DNA of 64,000 nucleotides, from NCBI GenBank assembly GCA_023451735.1, contig JAEXYH010000067.1, positions 1-64,000 of the forward strand, read 5' to 3'. The position numbers and the translations under genes were made by a program. The notes under the pieces are model-generated. The model had not been told where the DNA came from. It did not search any database and saw only the letters and a list, made by a program, of their open reading frames with translations. The stretch is from Pseudomonadota bacterium. Lineage in GTDB: Bacteria; Pseudomonadota; Alphaproteobacteria; Rhizobiales; Rhizobiaceae. Below are positions 33,848 to 42,466 of this stretch, piece after piece; the stretch's first letter is position 1; every line of letters begins with the position of its first letter.

Positions 33848-35776
33848 TCATGATTCTCCGTCCGTCTCTTTGGTCACGATGTGAGAAAGAGTTTTGCTCT
33901 GACGACTGTATCGGGGGCCAACGGTTAACCCGCTTTCCTCCAGAGAGGCGTCCGGCATAGAAGTCGTGAAAATCACCTGAAAGGGCACTTTGACCTTCTT
34001 CGCCTCGGCGATGAGCAGCCGCTGAAAATTATGCGTACGCACCGCTTCCATGCCCTTGTCTTCTATATTGTCCATTAGAAGAAAGCGTGGATGCCAGAAC
34101 TCAGCATCGTAACACGCCGCAAACAACAGAGAAAGTATGGCTGCATTTTTGAGAACGACATTACTGCTCTCGGCAAAATTCATTTTGCCGTTTACGAGCA
34201 TAGCGTCGTCTCCAAAGTTGATCGAGAACGTCGTCGGATTTTCGAATGTATCTTCGCGAGATAGATCTTGCTTTAGAATGTTGCAGCCGAACGCGCCGAT
34301 CAACGACATGGCTTTGTTCGTGCGTGACATCGCGGAGGACTGTAGTCTCTTCAAAAGAGTTTCCACTCGATCGATTTGATCATTCAAAGACGCACGAGCG
34401 GCCGAAAGCGCGTCGATACGCTCCACAATTGCTCGTATTCTTTCCAGGTGGGAAAGTTCGTAGTCGATGCGACCGATCCGTCGGTTCCTTTCTGCAAGGA
34501 AGCTTTCTCGCGGAGAGTTGCTGACGTCGTATCTACTGATGAAGTCGGAGAGCAACGAAGTGTATTCACGCCGCAACGTTCGTGCATCAGCCTGCGCTTC
34601 CTGAAGCTGGATATTCTTGGTGTCCAGAAGTTGGCGCGACTCTCGAATCTGTAGTTCCGTGTCGATCCTGATCTCGAAGTACTTCGATTTTATCTCATCT
34701 ACGTCGAGGACCTGATGGCAAACGATACAGTGGCCGGGTTCGGTTTCGTGGAGCGGCTTCAAGCAAGCAGGGCAATATTGAAATTCAATGTTTCCGATCT
34801 TTTCCGCCAATTCATCGGTGGCACTCAAGGTCTCAAGTTGCTCCTCAAGATAAGTGACGAATTGACTGATCTCCTCGATCTCGTCGGATAGCGTTGTTGC
34901 GCGTTGTTCGAAGCCGTTGAGAGTGCCGGCAACGCCTCTCAGTCTCATCTGCATCTTACGGCGGTCTGCGGCGAAGTCGTCGGTTTGAGCGGCGCCGACC
35001 AGCTCATCGGCGCTCTCGATTTCGGCCAGCACGGTCGCTTTTTCCTGCACGAGCGCTCCGCTTCGTGCGTCCAGCATTGCGATTGACGACAGTCCTTCAG
35101 AGCTCGGAAGGGCGGCCACGGCCGCATTATAGTCACGGTTCTTTTCAGTGAACTCAGCTTTGAGTTCACGTAGCCGGATCTGGTTCTCATAAAGCTCATA
35201 ACCGTTGACGCCGGTCAGAAGTTGGCCGACGACCTCCCTGATGTCGCGCGTGTCGAAGCTCTCGAACCGGAACAACTTCCCCGGCGGGGTCTGTTGATCG
35301 GCATATAGCAGGCGCATGACCTGGTGAATTGTAACGTTCGAGTTTCCGAGGCTCGGAGCCTCCGGAATGCCGATCGCGCGGAACAGGACTTGGGTGATTG
35401 AAAGGTCGTTGCCTCCCGGCGGACGGCGGATTGGAAAGCGCTGCCATGCGTCGATATCCGCCTCAAGCGAATCCTTGAGCGGCCCGTGATAAACCGATAT
35501 CGCCTCCAACCTGCTGCCGATCGGTCGATGCAGTGTCAGAATTGATGACGCGGTTTCTACTTCCAAACGAACCGCAGTACATCTGCTGGCTGCGTCCTTC
35601 CAACGATCGAACTCACCGCCCAGCCCGAAGAAAATGAAGTCGGCGATGGTGGATTTGCCGGAGCTATTCTCACCGCGAATGACATTCACTCCGTGGTGAA
35701 ATTCGTGGTCGTATTCGACCGACGTGCCCGCCGTCACACGAAGCCGCCTTATGGCCATGAATGAGCGCGCCGTCAC
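33848..35776 (-). CDS. ABC-3C system ATPase (SMC/Rad50-like with zinc hook)
   Basis: The 642-residue protein is read from GTG 35776 (GTGA overlap with the middle component). Walker A is GENSSGKST near residue 35. Long coiled coils flank a zinc hook CPAC...CIVC in the middle (about residues 335-355), and the C-terminal half carries SSNVVLKNAAILSLLFAACYD and the Walker-B-like FLLMDNIEDKG. This is the ATPase of ABC-three-component systems, predicted to sense foreign nucleic acid and license the partner effector. Order effector-middle-ATPase with overlaps is typical. Confidence 0.85.
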   Translation of the reverse strand: MTARSFMAIRRLRVTAGTSVEYDHEFHHGVNVIRGENSSGKSTIADFIFFGLGGEFDRWKDAASRCTAVRLEVETASSILTLHRPIGSRLEAISVYHGPLKDSLEADIDAWQRFPIRRPPGGNDLSITQVLFRAIGIPEAPSLGNSNVTIHQVMRLLYADQQTPPGKLFRFESFDTRDIREVVGQLLTGVNGYELYENQIRLRELKAEFTEKNRDYNAAVAALPSSEGLSSIAMLDARSGALVQEKATVLAEIESADELVGAAQTDDFAADRRKMQMRLRGVAGTLNGFEQRATTLSDEIEEISQFVTYLEEQLETLSATDELAEKIGNIEFQYCPACLKPLHETEPGHCIVCHQVLDVDEIKSKYFEIRIDTELQIRESRQLLDTKNIQLQEAQADARTLRREYTSLLSDFISRYDVSNSPRESFLAERNRRIGRIDYELSHLERIRAIVERIDALSAARASLNDQIDRVETLLKRLQSSAMSRTNKAMSLIGAFGCNILKQDLSREDTFENPTTFSINFGDDAMLVNGKMNFAESSNVVLKNAAILSLLFAACYDAEFWHPRFLLMDNIEDKGMEAVRTHNFQRLLIAEAKKVKVPFQVIFTTSMPDASLEESGLTVGPRYSRQSKTLSHIVTKETDGES

Positions 35777-36279
35777 GTTCCAATCCTCCGGAGACCTGTT
35801 GCGGATCTTAATCCCCCTTTGTCCGTCCCTACCGTCGCGAACTCGTTAGTGATGAAGCGCAATACGTCCTGTTCCCGGGCAAGCACGAGGCGATCCCCCA
35901 GCGAAGCGGCCAGCTCTCCTCCGGTATCGGTGAGTTGGTACTGCCCCTTGTCGGCGAGTTTCAGTTCACAGAGTCCCCGGCCGACAAGGTTCTGGAGAGC
36001 CAACGTTTGAGTACCGGCCATCTTGTTGTACAACAGCGGCGGTGATGGATATTCGAGAAACGCCTCATCGGGACGCGGGATCCTGAGGGCATTGAACGCG
36101 CGTCGGGCTTCCAGAGACATCTGTGTAAGATGTAGCAGGCTGGGATTCACCAAGTAGAAATCGGAAACAAAAAGTCGATCGCGGCGCGGCGCTGTCGTGT
36201 TCCAATTCTTGAGAATGGCGAGGCATCTCCTCATCGTGTCGAAGATATCTAACTGCGAATGCCAGTGGCGGATCTTCAT
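35773..36279 (-). CDS. ABC-3C middle component
   Basis: The 168-residue protein starts at ATG 36279, overlapping the effector stop by 4 bases (ATGA); a longer frame to 36438 lies inside the effector gene. Segments FVSDFYLVNPSLLHL, FLEYPSPPLLYNKMAGTQTLALQNLVGRGLC and YQLTDTG suggest a winged-helix-like protein. It matches the small middle proteins that link effector and ATPase in ABC-3C operons. The assignment depends mainly on gene order and size. Confidence 0.75.
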   Translation of the reverse strand: MKIRHWHSQLDIFDTMRRCLAILKNWNTTAPRRDRLFVSDFYLVNPSLLHLTQMSLEARRAFNALRIPRPDEAFLEYPSPPLLYNKMAGTQTLALQNLVGRGLCELKLADKGQYQLTDTGGELAASLGDRLVLAREQDVLRFITNEFATVGTDKGGLRSATGLRRIGT

Positions 36280-37460
36280 GGCGCATCCCATCGCACATGG
36301 CATCGCTCCGTAAGGAAATAGAGGGCGTTCATTATCGTTTTGGTGCTCGCCTGGTTCTCGCAGTACTTGGCACTTAACGGCTCGATCACCTCGCGGAGGA
36401 TGGCTGCGGAGATGGCGGCGTTGTCCGCTCCAGTACATATCAGCGGATGATAGATCAGAGTCTGGAAGTATTGTTGAACATCGGCCAGCAGATTGTCGTG
36501 CAGACGTGACTTGCTTGTAATGAGGCCTTGCTTTGCGAATTCGCGCGCGAAGCGGTTCTGGGACTCATTCGCAAACATGTACTCGTGTTCACGACCCGCC
36601 GATGCCAACTTCTCGAGCAGAGTTCGCCGATCTTCCCCCCGCGCCTGGAGGTCGTCTGGAGCGAATTCATCTGTAACCGCACGATGTTCGTGCTCCTGCG
36701 CGATTTTCTTCAACCTGCGCAGGACGCCCAGATACACGACGTCGTGCCGGCTTGCAGGCTTGCATATCGTGAGATGATCGGCGTCTACGGCGATCGCGGG
36801 CGTGCCAACGCCGGGGTCGGCACTTTGCCTATCAACCACAAGAGCGATTTTTTGCGTCTTGTATTTTTCATAGTAGACGCAGACCTCGATCTTTCGACCT
36901 TGGCAGAACATCCGAAAGCTATCGTTGAGATCGTCGAGGTCGCCGCTTTCTGTTGCGAGTTTGTCGATATGCGTTGATGCCAGCCTGCGCACAAAAGTTT
37001 TCAGAAGATCGGCCAGGCTGGATCCCGTGTGCGGCGTCGCCAGAAAGAAAACGCCTGCGCAACTGTCGGCAATGCGCCTCCATCCGTCATCATTGGACTC
37101 CGCAGCCGTCCTAAGTATCTGCTTGACCAGCAGCCCTCCGAGGCTATGGCAGACGAACACGACCGGCTTGTCGCCGAAAGCATATCCAGCGAGGATTTCG
37201 AGTGTGCTTTTGGCGCGCTCGTGAAGGTTCATTTCCTTCTTAGCCCATTGGGCGAAAACGCTCGCAGGATAGCCGATCGTGTAAAAACTAAGCGTGGGAA
37301 GATCGGTAGACAGCCAGCTTGGCCAATATTTGCCTTCCGCCTCGGAGGTGTCCAAGCACGTCCAGGTTTCGACCGCATCGCCCGTAAGACCGTGTACGAA
37401 AATTACGTCGGCACAGCACTGTCGCTTAGCAACAGCGGCAAAATGAAAAGTCTCTGACAA
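36276..37460 (-). CDS. ABC-3C effector: alpha/beta-hydrolase with C-terminal system-specific domain
   Basis: The protein has about 394 residues from TTG 37460; an in-frame ATG at 37631 adds 57 residues without resemblance to anything I know. The N-terminal half is an alpha/beta hydrolase: VIFVHGLTGD (oxyanion region), nucleophile Ser in VFVCHSLGGLLVK (Cys replaces the first Gly of GHSLGG), FFLATPHTGS, and late His in DADHLTICK. The C-terminal half, ending TKTIMNALYFLTERCHVRWDAP, resembles the conserved tail of ABC-3C effectors. A lipase or esterase that damages membranes or signals when released is the expected role. It is the first gene of the operon. Confidence 0.8.
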   Translation of the reverse strand: MSETFHFAAVAKRQCCADVIFVHGLTGDAVETWTCLDTSEAEGKYWPSWLSTDLPTLSFYTIGYPASVFAQWAKKEMNLHERAKSTLEILAGYAFGDKPVVFVCHSLGGLLVKQILRTAAESNDDGWRRIADSCAGVFFLATPHTGSSLADLLKTFVRRLASTHIDKLATESGDLDDLNDSFRMFCQGRKIEVCVYYEKYKTQKIALVVDRQSADPGVGTPAIAVDADHLTICKPASRHDVVYLGVLRRLKKIAQEHEHRAVTDEFAPDDLQARGEDRRTLLEKLASAGREHEYMFANESQNRFAREFAKQGLITSKSRLHDNLLADVQQYFQTLIYHPLICTGADNAAISAAILREVIEPLSAKYCENQASTKTIMNALYFLTERCHVRWDAP

Positions 37461-38254
37461 TTGCGCCCCACCCAGCTCCCTCTCGCTAGTTGTAAACGCA
37501 ATGCTTGGCCTTGCAAAGGTCAGCGGCGAAGCTCGGATGTTGACCGACAGACATTTAGCCCGTTGACCAAGTCTTCTTGTACGCACTGCACAACAACTGC
37601 GGCGTCGGAAATCGCACAACCGCCTTCGCAAGCGTCGTTAGTCAGATTCGCCGCAGGAAATAACGAAGCCGATCAGTAAGATATCGTCGATCCAGCGAGG
37701 CAGTTCATTGGAGCGAAGCGGGGTCGTGCGGGTCACCACCATTGATGCATTGTGACGCAGGCGATGGCTGGGGTCTGGCATGGCGGGAATATCCCGCCGT
37801 TCTGTCGGCCTGGCCGGACCACACCAATCTTTCTGAGCGAAAGCCGTCGATCTGCATCGGATGCATTTGTTCTGCGCGCTGACGCACCGATAAGTTCGCG
37901 CGCGGCTTCGCGAATGATGGCAGGCTTCGTATTGGTTGCTTTCATGCGGCATGCCCGCGACATCCGTACCTTCAAGGCAGCTCAGCGGTCCCGTCATTAG
38001 GAATACGAGAAGGGGGACGATCTTGAGGACATAACGGTCGGCATTATGGCTCTGGGCGAACCGGGACAGGCGGCAGCGATCGAATGCGCTCGGCGGGGAT
38101 ACAATTTCGGTTGGTCGAGCACCAAGAAGGTAATTGACGGCGTAGAAACATACGCCGGTTTCGACCAGTTAGAAGGCCATTTTGGCGGACGGTGATGTCG
38201 TGGTCCGCCCACTCCCGCAGAGCCCTCACATACGAAATCTTCTGGACGCCTCGA
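37461..38254. other. Gap without a supported gene
   Basis: No convincing gene is seen in about 790 bases between the ABC-3C effector and the methyltransferase-like gene. A 49-codon plus-strand frame (38046-38195) reads like coding sequence (ITVGIMALGEPGQAAAIECARRGY upstream and within it) and faintly resembles the Rossmann start of nucleotide-sugar dehydrogenases. It has a stop 48 bases upstream of its ATG and no ribosome binding site, so it may be a gene remnant. Confidence 0.4.
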
Positions 38255-38770
38255 TCATGCGGAATTCCTCGCATTGCGCGCCCATTCATCGAATGCTTGT
38301 GGATTTTCATCAATAAGCTCGCCGAACACGTCGATGGCAAGCGGAGCGAGCTGCTGGGCGATCGCCATCATTCCCTGCACGTCGCTGTGGGTGCAGACGA
38401 GTGCTACGTCGGCCCGGATGGTTTCCAAGAGCTCATCCGCCGCACCCCAGACGTAGGTCACGTTTGCCGGCTTGTCTTGGAAGAATTCCAGCCACGCCAG
38501 CGACCATACCGGGTTCGCTTCGACAACGAAGACGCGACGAGCGGACGATGCCATATGCAGAGCCAGAAGCCCCAATCCGCCGCCTACATCGATCACGGTT
38601 CTACCTTCGATGCGTTCGTGCAGATGAGCAGCGATAAGGCCCGCGACCTCGTCGGTCATCACCGCAAGGTTTGGCGCCGAGCGAACGCCATGACGCTGTG
38701 CATAGGCTTGGCCGGCCTTTGAAAGATGAGTCGCGATCCCGGCTTCGGCTATCAGGTCGATCATATTCAT
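38255..38770 (-). CDS. Class I SAM-dependent methyltransferase-like protein, start uncertain
   Basis: At least 171 residues from ATG 38770. The Rossmann core is TVIDVGGGLGLLALHMA (SAM-binding glycine loop) followed by RVFVVEANPVWSLA. The frame stays open and protein-like for about 55 codons upstream (RDLIASIHAAPSQFDAAFGKFLKAS) but offers only CTG codons as starts before it enters the neighbouring gene. A CTG start, a programmed frameshift from the upstream gene, or a broken 5' end are all possible. The substrate is unknown. Confidence 0.65.
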   Translation of the reverse strand: MNMIDLIAEAGIATHLSKAGQAYAQRHGVRSAPNLAVMTDEVAGLIAAHLHERIEGRTVIDVGGGLGLLALHMASSARRVFVVEANPVWSLAWLEFFQDKPANVTYVWGAADELLETIRADVALVCTHSDVQGMMAIAQQLAPLAIDVFGELIDENPQAFDEWARNARNSA

Positions 38771-38925
38771 GGATACGCTGGATGCTTTCAGAAATTTTCC
38801 GAACGCCGCGTCGAACTGACTAGGCGCTGCATGGATGGAAGCGATGAGGTCTCGGGTTTGTCGCTGCGTCTCGTTTCCGAGTTGGGCGGAGATCCCCGTG
38901 CCCGCCCTCGTCGAATGTCCCGGTT

Positions 38926-39669
38926 TCAGCAGGCGGTCATTTTTCGGAACGATGCGCTTGGTCGCGTCACATTCGCGTACAAGGCTTCGCCTCCGGCTTT
39001 GTACGGCGCGATCAGGGGGTCGATAAGCGGAGCCAAAGTTCGATCGTACTCGAAAAGATCGGCCGGTTCCTTTCCGGCATCCGCCGTAAGCCACCCGGTC
39101 AATCCATCTCGATGAACCCGTATTTCAACCAGGCCTCCGGAGCAGGCAGCATCACAAATGAATTCGGCATCAGTTTCCTCACGAAACGAAATCCGGGTCA
39201 CTCCGTCGTTCTCGACATCTCTTGAGAACGTATAGCCGGCCTCGATCAAACGATCGATCACCAGTCGGGCGAGCGTTTTCAACGTCCGGTCCGCTTCTTT
39301 CTGCTCGGCTTCCCGCAAAACGTCTTCGGCCCAGTCGGCCTCCATCGTGATGCGGGTGCGGGAGAACTGATGCGCGATCCTGATGAACTGCTCCGCAATC
39401 ATAGCGGTCGCCAGTGCAAAATCCGCTCCGCGGTCGTCGGTCTTCGGCACCGTTGCCTGCAGAATACTTTGAGCTGATCCGCCGATGTAGTCGAGATGCA
39501 TTTCGAAACGCAGAAAACTCTCATACCCATCAAGGGAGAAATGAAAAGAACGCCCTTCCTCCTCGGCGAGGATCGCATTCATCGTCTGTACCGCATCAAG
39601 TCGTCTCGCGACGATGTGATCATCTGCGCCGTTGCCGGTACTCAACATATAGAGATTTGAAGTTCGCAT
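38926..39669 (-). CDS. Unknown protein, 247 residues
   Basis: I do not recognise this protein. It starts at ATG 39669 with GGGAG about 10 bases upstream. It is acidic, mixed alpha/beta, with no membrane segment, and includes ADRTLKTLARLVIDRLIEAGYTF and LVEIRVHRDGLTGWLTAD. Its stop lies within the open upstream frame of the methyltransferase-like gene, so the two are probably expressed together. Confidence 0.55.
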   Translation of the reverse strand: MRTSNLYMLSTGNGADDHIVARRLDAVQTMNAILAEEEGRSFHFSLDGYESFLRFEMHLDYIGGSAQSILQATVPKTDDRGADFALATAMIAEQFIRIAHQFSRTRITMEADWAEDVLREAEQKEADRTLKTLARLVIDRLIEAGYTFSRDVENDGVTRISFREETDAEFICDAACSGGLVEIRVHRDGLTGWLTADAGKEPADLFEYDRTLAPLIDPLIAPYKAGGEALYANVTRPSASFRKMTAC

Positions 39670-40036
39670 TCGCCGCTCCCTTGACGCGTCCGGGTTCACG
39701 TCCGATTTCCGATATCAGATCGCCGAAGCAACCCGGTATCGCGAAGCTACTGCATGAGTTCGGATGAATCCGGAGACATGCCGACGGTGTTCCGACAGCA
39801 GATATGCAGGCGATACTGGCGAACGTAGCGGATGTCTACATTATGAGGGACTTTTAAGGTTGAAGATCGCCTTAGTGATCTTTTTATAGTTAACGGTCTG
39901 CTTGTGCATTTCGAAAAACGCTCGATGATTTCGGGCATTCGAATGTTGGAGGGCAGGGAGCGGCGAAGTCCGCGAGCGGCTTAGAGGCGTGTCCAGCGCC
40001 GGGCGCATCGGTGCTTCAACGTCGCGGTCGCTGTCC
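39670..40036. other. Non-coding space before the transposase-like gene
   Basis: This stretch is AT-richer than its neighbours and has no supported gene. It contains the left member (39845-39865) of an imperfect inverted repeat that brackets the transposase-like gene. Confidence 0.4.
39845..39865. repeat. Left imperfect terminal inverted repeat
   Basis: GAGGGACTTTTAAGGTTGAAG, read inward, matches the inward reading of 41276-41255 (CAAGAGACTTTAAGGGTTGATG) with two single-base gaps. The pair frames a 1.43-kb segment with one transposase-like gene, the size of an insertion sequence. No target-site duplication was evident by eye. Confidence 0.4.
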
Positions 40037-41191
40037 TCAATCCACGGTTTGTGCGAATTTCGAGTTGTCTCTGGCGATCAACGCCGCCCGGACGGCCGCG
40101 AAAGATTCGGATTGCTGTCCGATACGGCAGGGGATCGAAGCGATATGGACGGAGAACGCAGGTTTGCCTTCTTCATCGAATGCTTCGGGCCAGGACGCCC
40201 TGATGCGGCGAGCCACAAGTGGGAGCCCTTCATTCCCGCCAACCGCGAACACGCGTGCAAACCAATCCCGGATGTGCCGGTCGCGATCCTGACCAGACGC
40301 TTCCCCGATTTGGAGCAAAGCCTCTTTGGCGTCGTGAGCGGTCCGGATCGCGGGAGGGTGTTCTCGGAAAAAGCCATCGAAGAGTTTGGCCGGATATTCG
40401 CTGCGGCGCGATCTGAAAAGCTCCAAGTCATGCCGGGCCGAAGCCCCGATCGGAATGCGCATCGCGTCGTCGATCATGCGGCGGATGTCCCGCTGCAGTG
40501 ACGTCAGGCTCACCTGAACCGTCGACGCGGATAAGAGCGGCCGCGGTATGATCGAATCCTTGCCGAGGGCGATGTGCGCATCGATCACGAGCAGGCCGAC
40601 GCCGCGGTCCCTTATCCGGTCTGCAAGTTCGAGCGTCAGGGGGCGTGCGGCATCGGGTGTTTCCAAGATGTCGTGAATGGCACCGACGCTGAGGTCGCAG
40701 ATCACGGGCCGCCAACGACCGGCGACCTTGAGCAGCTCGACGGCCACGCGGTCCGACAATCTCCCGATATCCGGCTTGACGGTCGTGTTCTTCTCGCTCG
40801 CGATGCGCTGGATGATCTTGCGGTCGATACCCGCCTCGGCGCCGAGATTGTCGAAATCGGTGCTGGCCGCAGCCGATCCCAGCCATCGCACAAATCTGGC
40901 GGTCATGTCGCGGTGCGGATCCAAAGAGGGATGCGACGCCTGCCAGACGTTGCCGCATGCGGCGCAGGACATTCGCTGCCGAACGAAATCGATAAGGACG
41001 GGACGCCCGGCGACCGGAATATCGCGCATCCGAGCGGCCCGAACGCCGTTCTTCCTGCCCGCCGCACCACAGCGCGGACATTCTCGTCTCAGTGGCAGGG
41101 TCGAGACGACCCGGACGACAAGTCCCCCAGCGGTCGTTTTGCGGGCCACAACGTCGGTATCCGGCAGGAGTTGGAATTCCTCTTCGCTCAA
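40037..41191 (-). CDS. ISL3-type transposase-like protein, probably degenerate or domesticated
   Basis: The 384-residue protein has an N-terminal zinc finger, ECPRCGAAGRKNG ... DIPVAGRPVLIDFVRQRMSCAACG, as in ISL3-family transposases. A helix-turn-helix (FDNLGAEAGIDRKIIQRIA) and an RNase-H-like region (VICDLSVGAIHDIL, VGLLVIDAHIAL) follow. The usual DRFHV motif of the family is missing, so the catalytic triad appears incomplete. It may be a former transposase used for DNA binding. It diverges from two small genes that precede tandem recombinases. Confidence 0.65.
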   Translation of the reverse strand: MSEEEFQLLPDTDVVARKTTAGGLVVRVVSTLPLRRECPRCGAAGRKNGVRAARMRDIPVAGRPVLIDFVRQRMSCAACGNVWQASHPSLDPHRDMTARFVRWLGSAAASTDFDNLGAEAGIDRKIIQRIASEKNTTVKPDIGRLSDRVAVELLKVAGRWRPVICDLSVGAIHDILETPDAARPLTLELADRIRDRGVGLLVIDAHIALGKDSIIPRPLLSASTVQVSLTSLQRDIRRMIDDAMRIPIGASARHDLELFRSRRSEYPAKLFDGFFREHPPAIRTAHDAKEALLQIGEASGQDRDRHIRDWFARVFAVGGNEGLPLVARRIRASWPEAFDEEGKPAFSVHIASIPCRIGQQSESFAAVRAALIARDNSKFAQTVD

Positions 41192-41254
41192 ATCGCTACC
41201 CTTTTAACGGCTCGGAACCAAGGCGGTTAACCCTAAACACTATATCACATCCCG

Positions 41255-41276
41255 CATCAACCCTTAAAGTCTCTTG
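41255..41276. repeat. Right imperfect terminal inverted repeat
   Basis: CATCAACCCTTAAAGTCTCTTG pairs imperfectly with 39845-39865. Two further TTAA-CCC type motifs (CCCTTTTAACGG near 41201 and GGTTAACCCTAAAC at 41225) lie between it and the transposase start, so the sites could instead be a binding array. Confidence 0.4.
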
Positions 41277-41357
41277 TAGTGTAGACAAGCCGAGTTTTCT
41301 CCCTATGTTGCAGCCGCGGACCTGAACCCGCAGGCCCGACATAAAAGGAGAACGAAG

Positions 41358-41675
41358 ATGCAGATCCGCGATATCTACCGCGTGGTCAGCGGGCGCCGCT
41401 ACGACACCGCGACCGCCACGCTTACCGGTATGGTGCGCGACGACGAGGGGTCGCTTCACGATCCGCGTGTGGAGCGCACCGGGCTATTCAAGACGCTCCG
41501 CGGAGCCTGGTTCATTGCCGGAGAAAGCGGCGCTCACGGGCGCTGGGGGCATTGCGACCGTTGGGGGCAGTCGCCGAGCCGCGGCCTGAACCTCGTCAAT
41601 AACGAAGAAGCGCGCAGTCTGCTGGAGGAAATGAACGGACCCGTCGCGGACCATTTTTCTGTGGCGGAGGGCTGA
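41358..41675 (+). CDS. Unknown protein, 105 residues
   Basis: I do not recognise this protein. AAAGGAGAACG gives a strong ribosome binding site before ATG 41358. The sequence is soluble, beta-rich and Gly/Trp-rich (GAWFIAGESGAHGRWGHCDRWGQS). It ends 4 bases before the next gene and is probably in one operon with the downstream recombinases. Confidence 0.6.
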   Translation: MQIRDIYRVVSGRRYDTATATLTGMVRDDEGSLHDPRVERTGLFKTLRGAWFIAGESGAHGRWGHCDRWGQSPSRGLNLVNNEEARSLLEEMNGPVADHFSVAEG

Positions 41676-41679
41676 TCCG

Positions 41680-42405
41680 GTGCACAGTTCGCAATCGTTT
41701 TCCCGATCCTCACCGCTCTTCGAGACGACGCCCGCCGACATGCCGCCGACCCTGTCGGATTTCGTGCATTCGCTCGGCGATGGCCTTCCGTTGCGCGTAC
41801 CGGTGCGCCCCATTTCGGGCGGGGAGTCCGGATGGTGTTTCAAGAATGTAGCCAAGGCTGCGGCCGCGTGGGGCGGAACGCCCGTTCATGGCCGGTGCAT
41901 CTGGTCGTGCCTCCTCTTCTGCACCGCGGAGTCCCACGTCGTTCTGCGTCTGGACGACGGTTCGCTCGTCGATCCAACGCCGACGCGCGATGGCGAGAAG
42001 GAGATCGTGTTCGTGGTCGATCCGACGATGGGCCCCGATTTCGACTTCATGCAGCGCCCCCCCAACCGCCGGGCCCGCCTCTACAACGGCATCAGCGCTG
42101 AGCGCCGCGCCGCCGACCTGATCCGATGCATGAACCCCGCCGAACGGACGCGGGAGGAGCTGCGCGCAGGGAAAAGTGGCCTGGACGTCACCGCCTACGT
42201 CGCAGGCCGGCTCGAGCGCGACCACCTCGAGGTGGCGATCGAGAATTTCCTGCGGCTCGCCGCAGAGGCTGAGGCGCGACTCCGTCCGACACCGCAGGGG
42301 ATGTGGTGCGAGGACATTCCCCGCTGGCGGGAAACGGAGGAACGCAAGGCACGGGCGGCCCTCCGTCTCGAGCGCTCCTGGCGCGCCCGCCATCCCGGCC
42401 ACTGA
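41680..42405 (+). CDS. Unknown protein, 241 residues
   Basis: The gene starts at GTG 41680 after GGAGG. The N-terminal half contains SGWCFKNVAKAAAAWGG, GRCIWSCLLFCTAESHVVLRLDDGSLVDPTP, which has the look of a cysteine-containing fold with a buried His (transglutaminase-like proteins have a similar C...H...D order), but this is only an impression. The C-terminal part is charged and helical. It precedes the first recombinase gene by 61 bases. Confidence 0.55.
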   Translation: MHSSQSFSRSSPLFETTPADMPPTLSDFVHSLGDGLPLRVPVRPISGGESGWCFKNVAKAAAAWGGTPVHGRCIWSCLLFCTAESHVVLRLDDGSLVDPTPTRDGEKEIVFVVDPTMGPDFDFMQRPPNRRARLYNGISAERRAADLIRCMNPAERTREELRAGKSGLDVTAYVAGRLERDHLEVAIENFLRLAAEAEARLRPTPQGMWCEDIPRWRETEERKARAALRLERSWRARHPGH

Positions 42406-42466
42406 GTCCACCAACGCGCTACGGCGTCACCCACCGACTTCGAAGATCCGAGAAAGCAAAGGAAAC

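Noticed and set aside
37638..38000. Overlapping open frames of 80-119 codons on both strands
   Set aside because: No ribosome binding site, low-quality residue composition and no recognisable domain; treated as non-coding.
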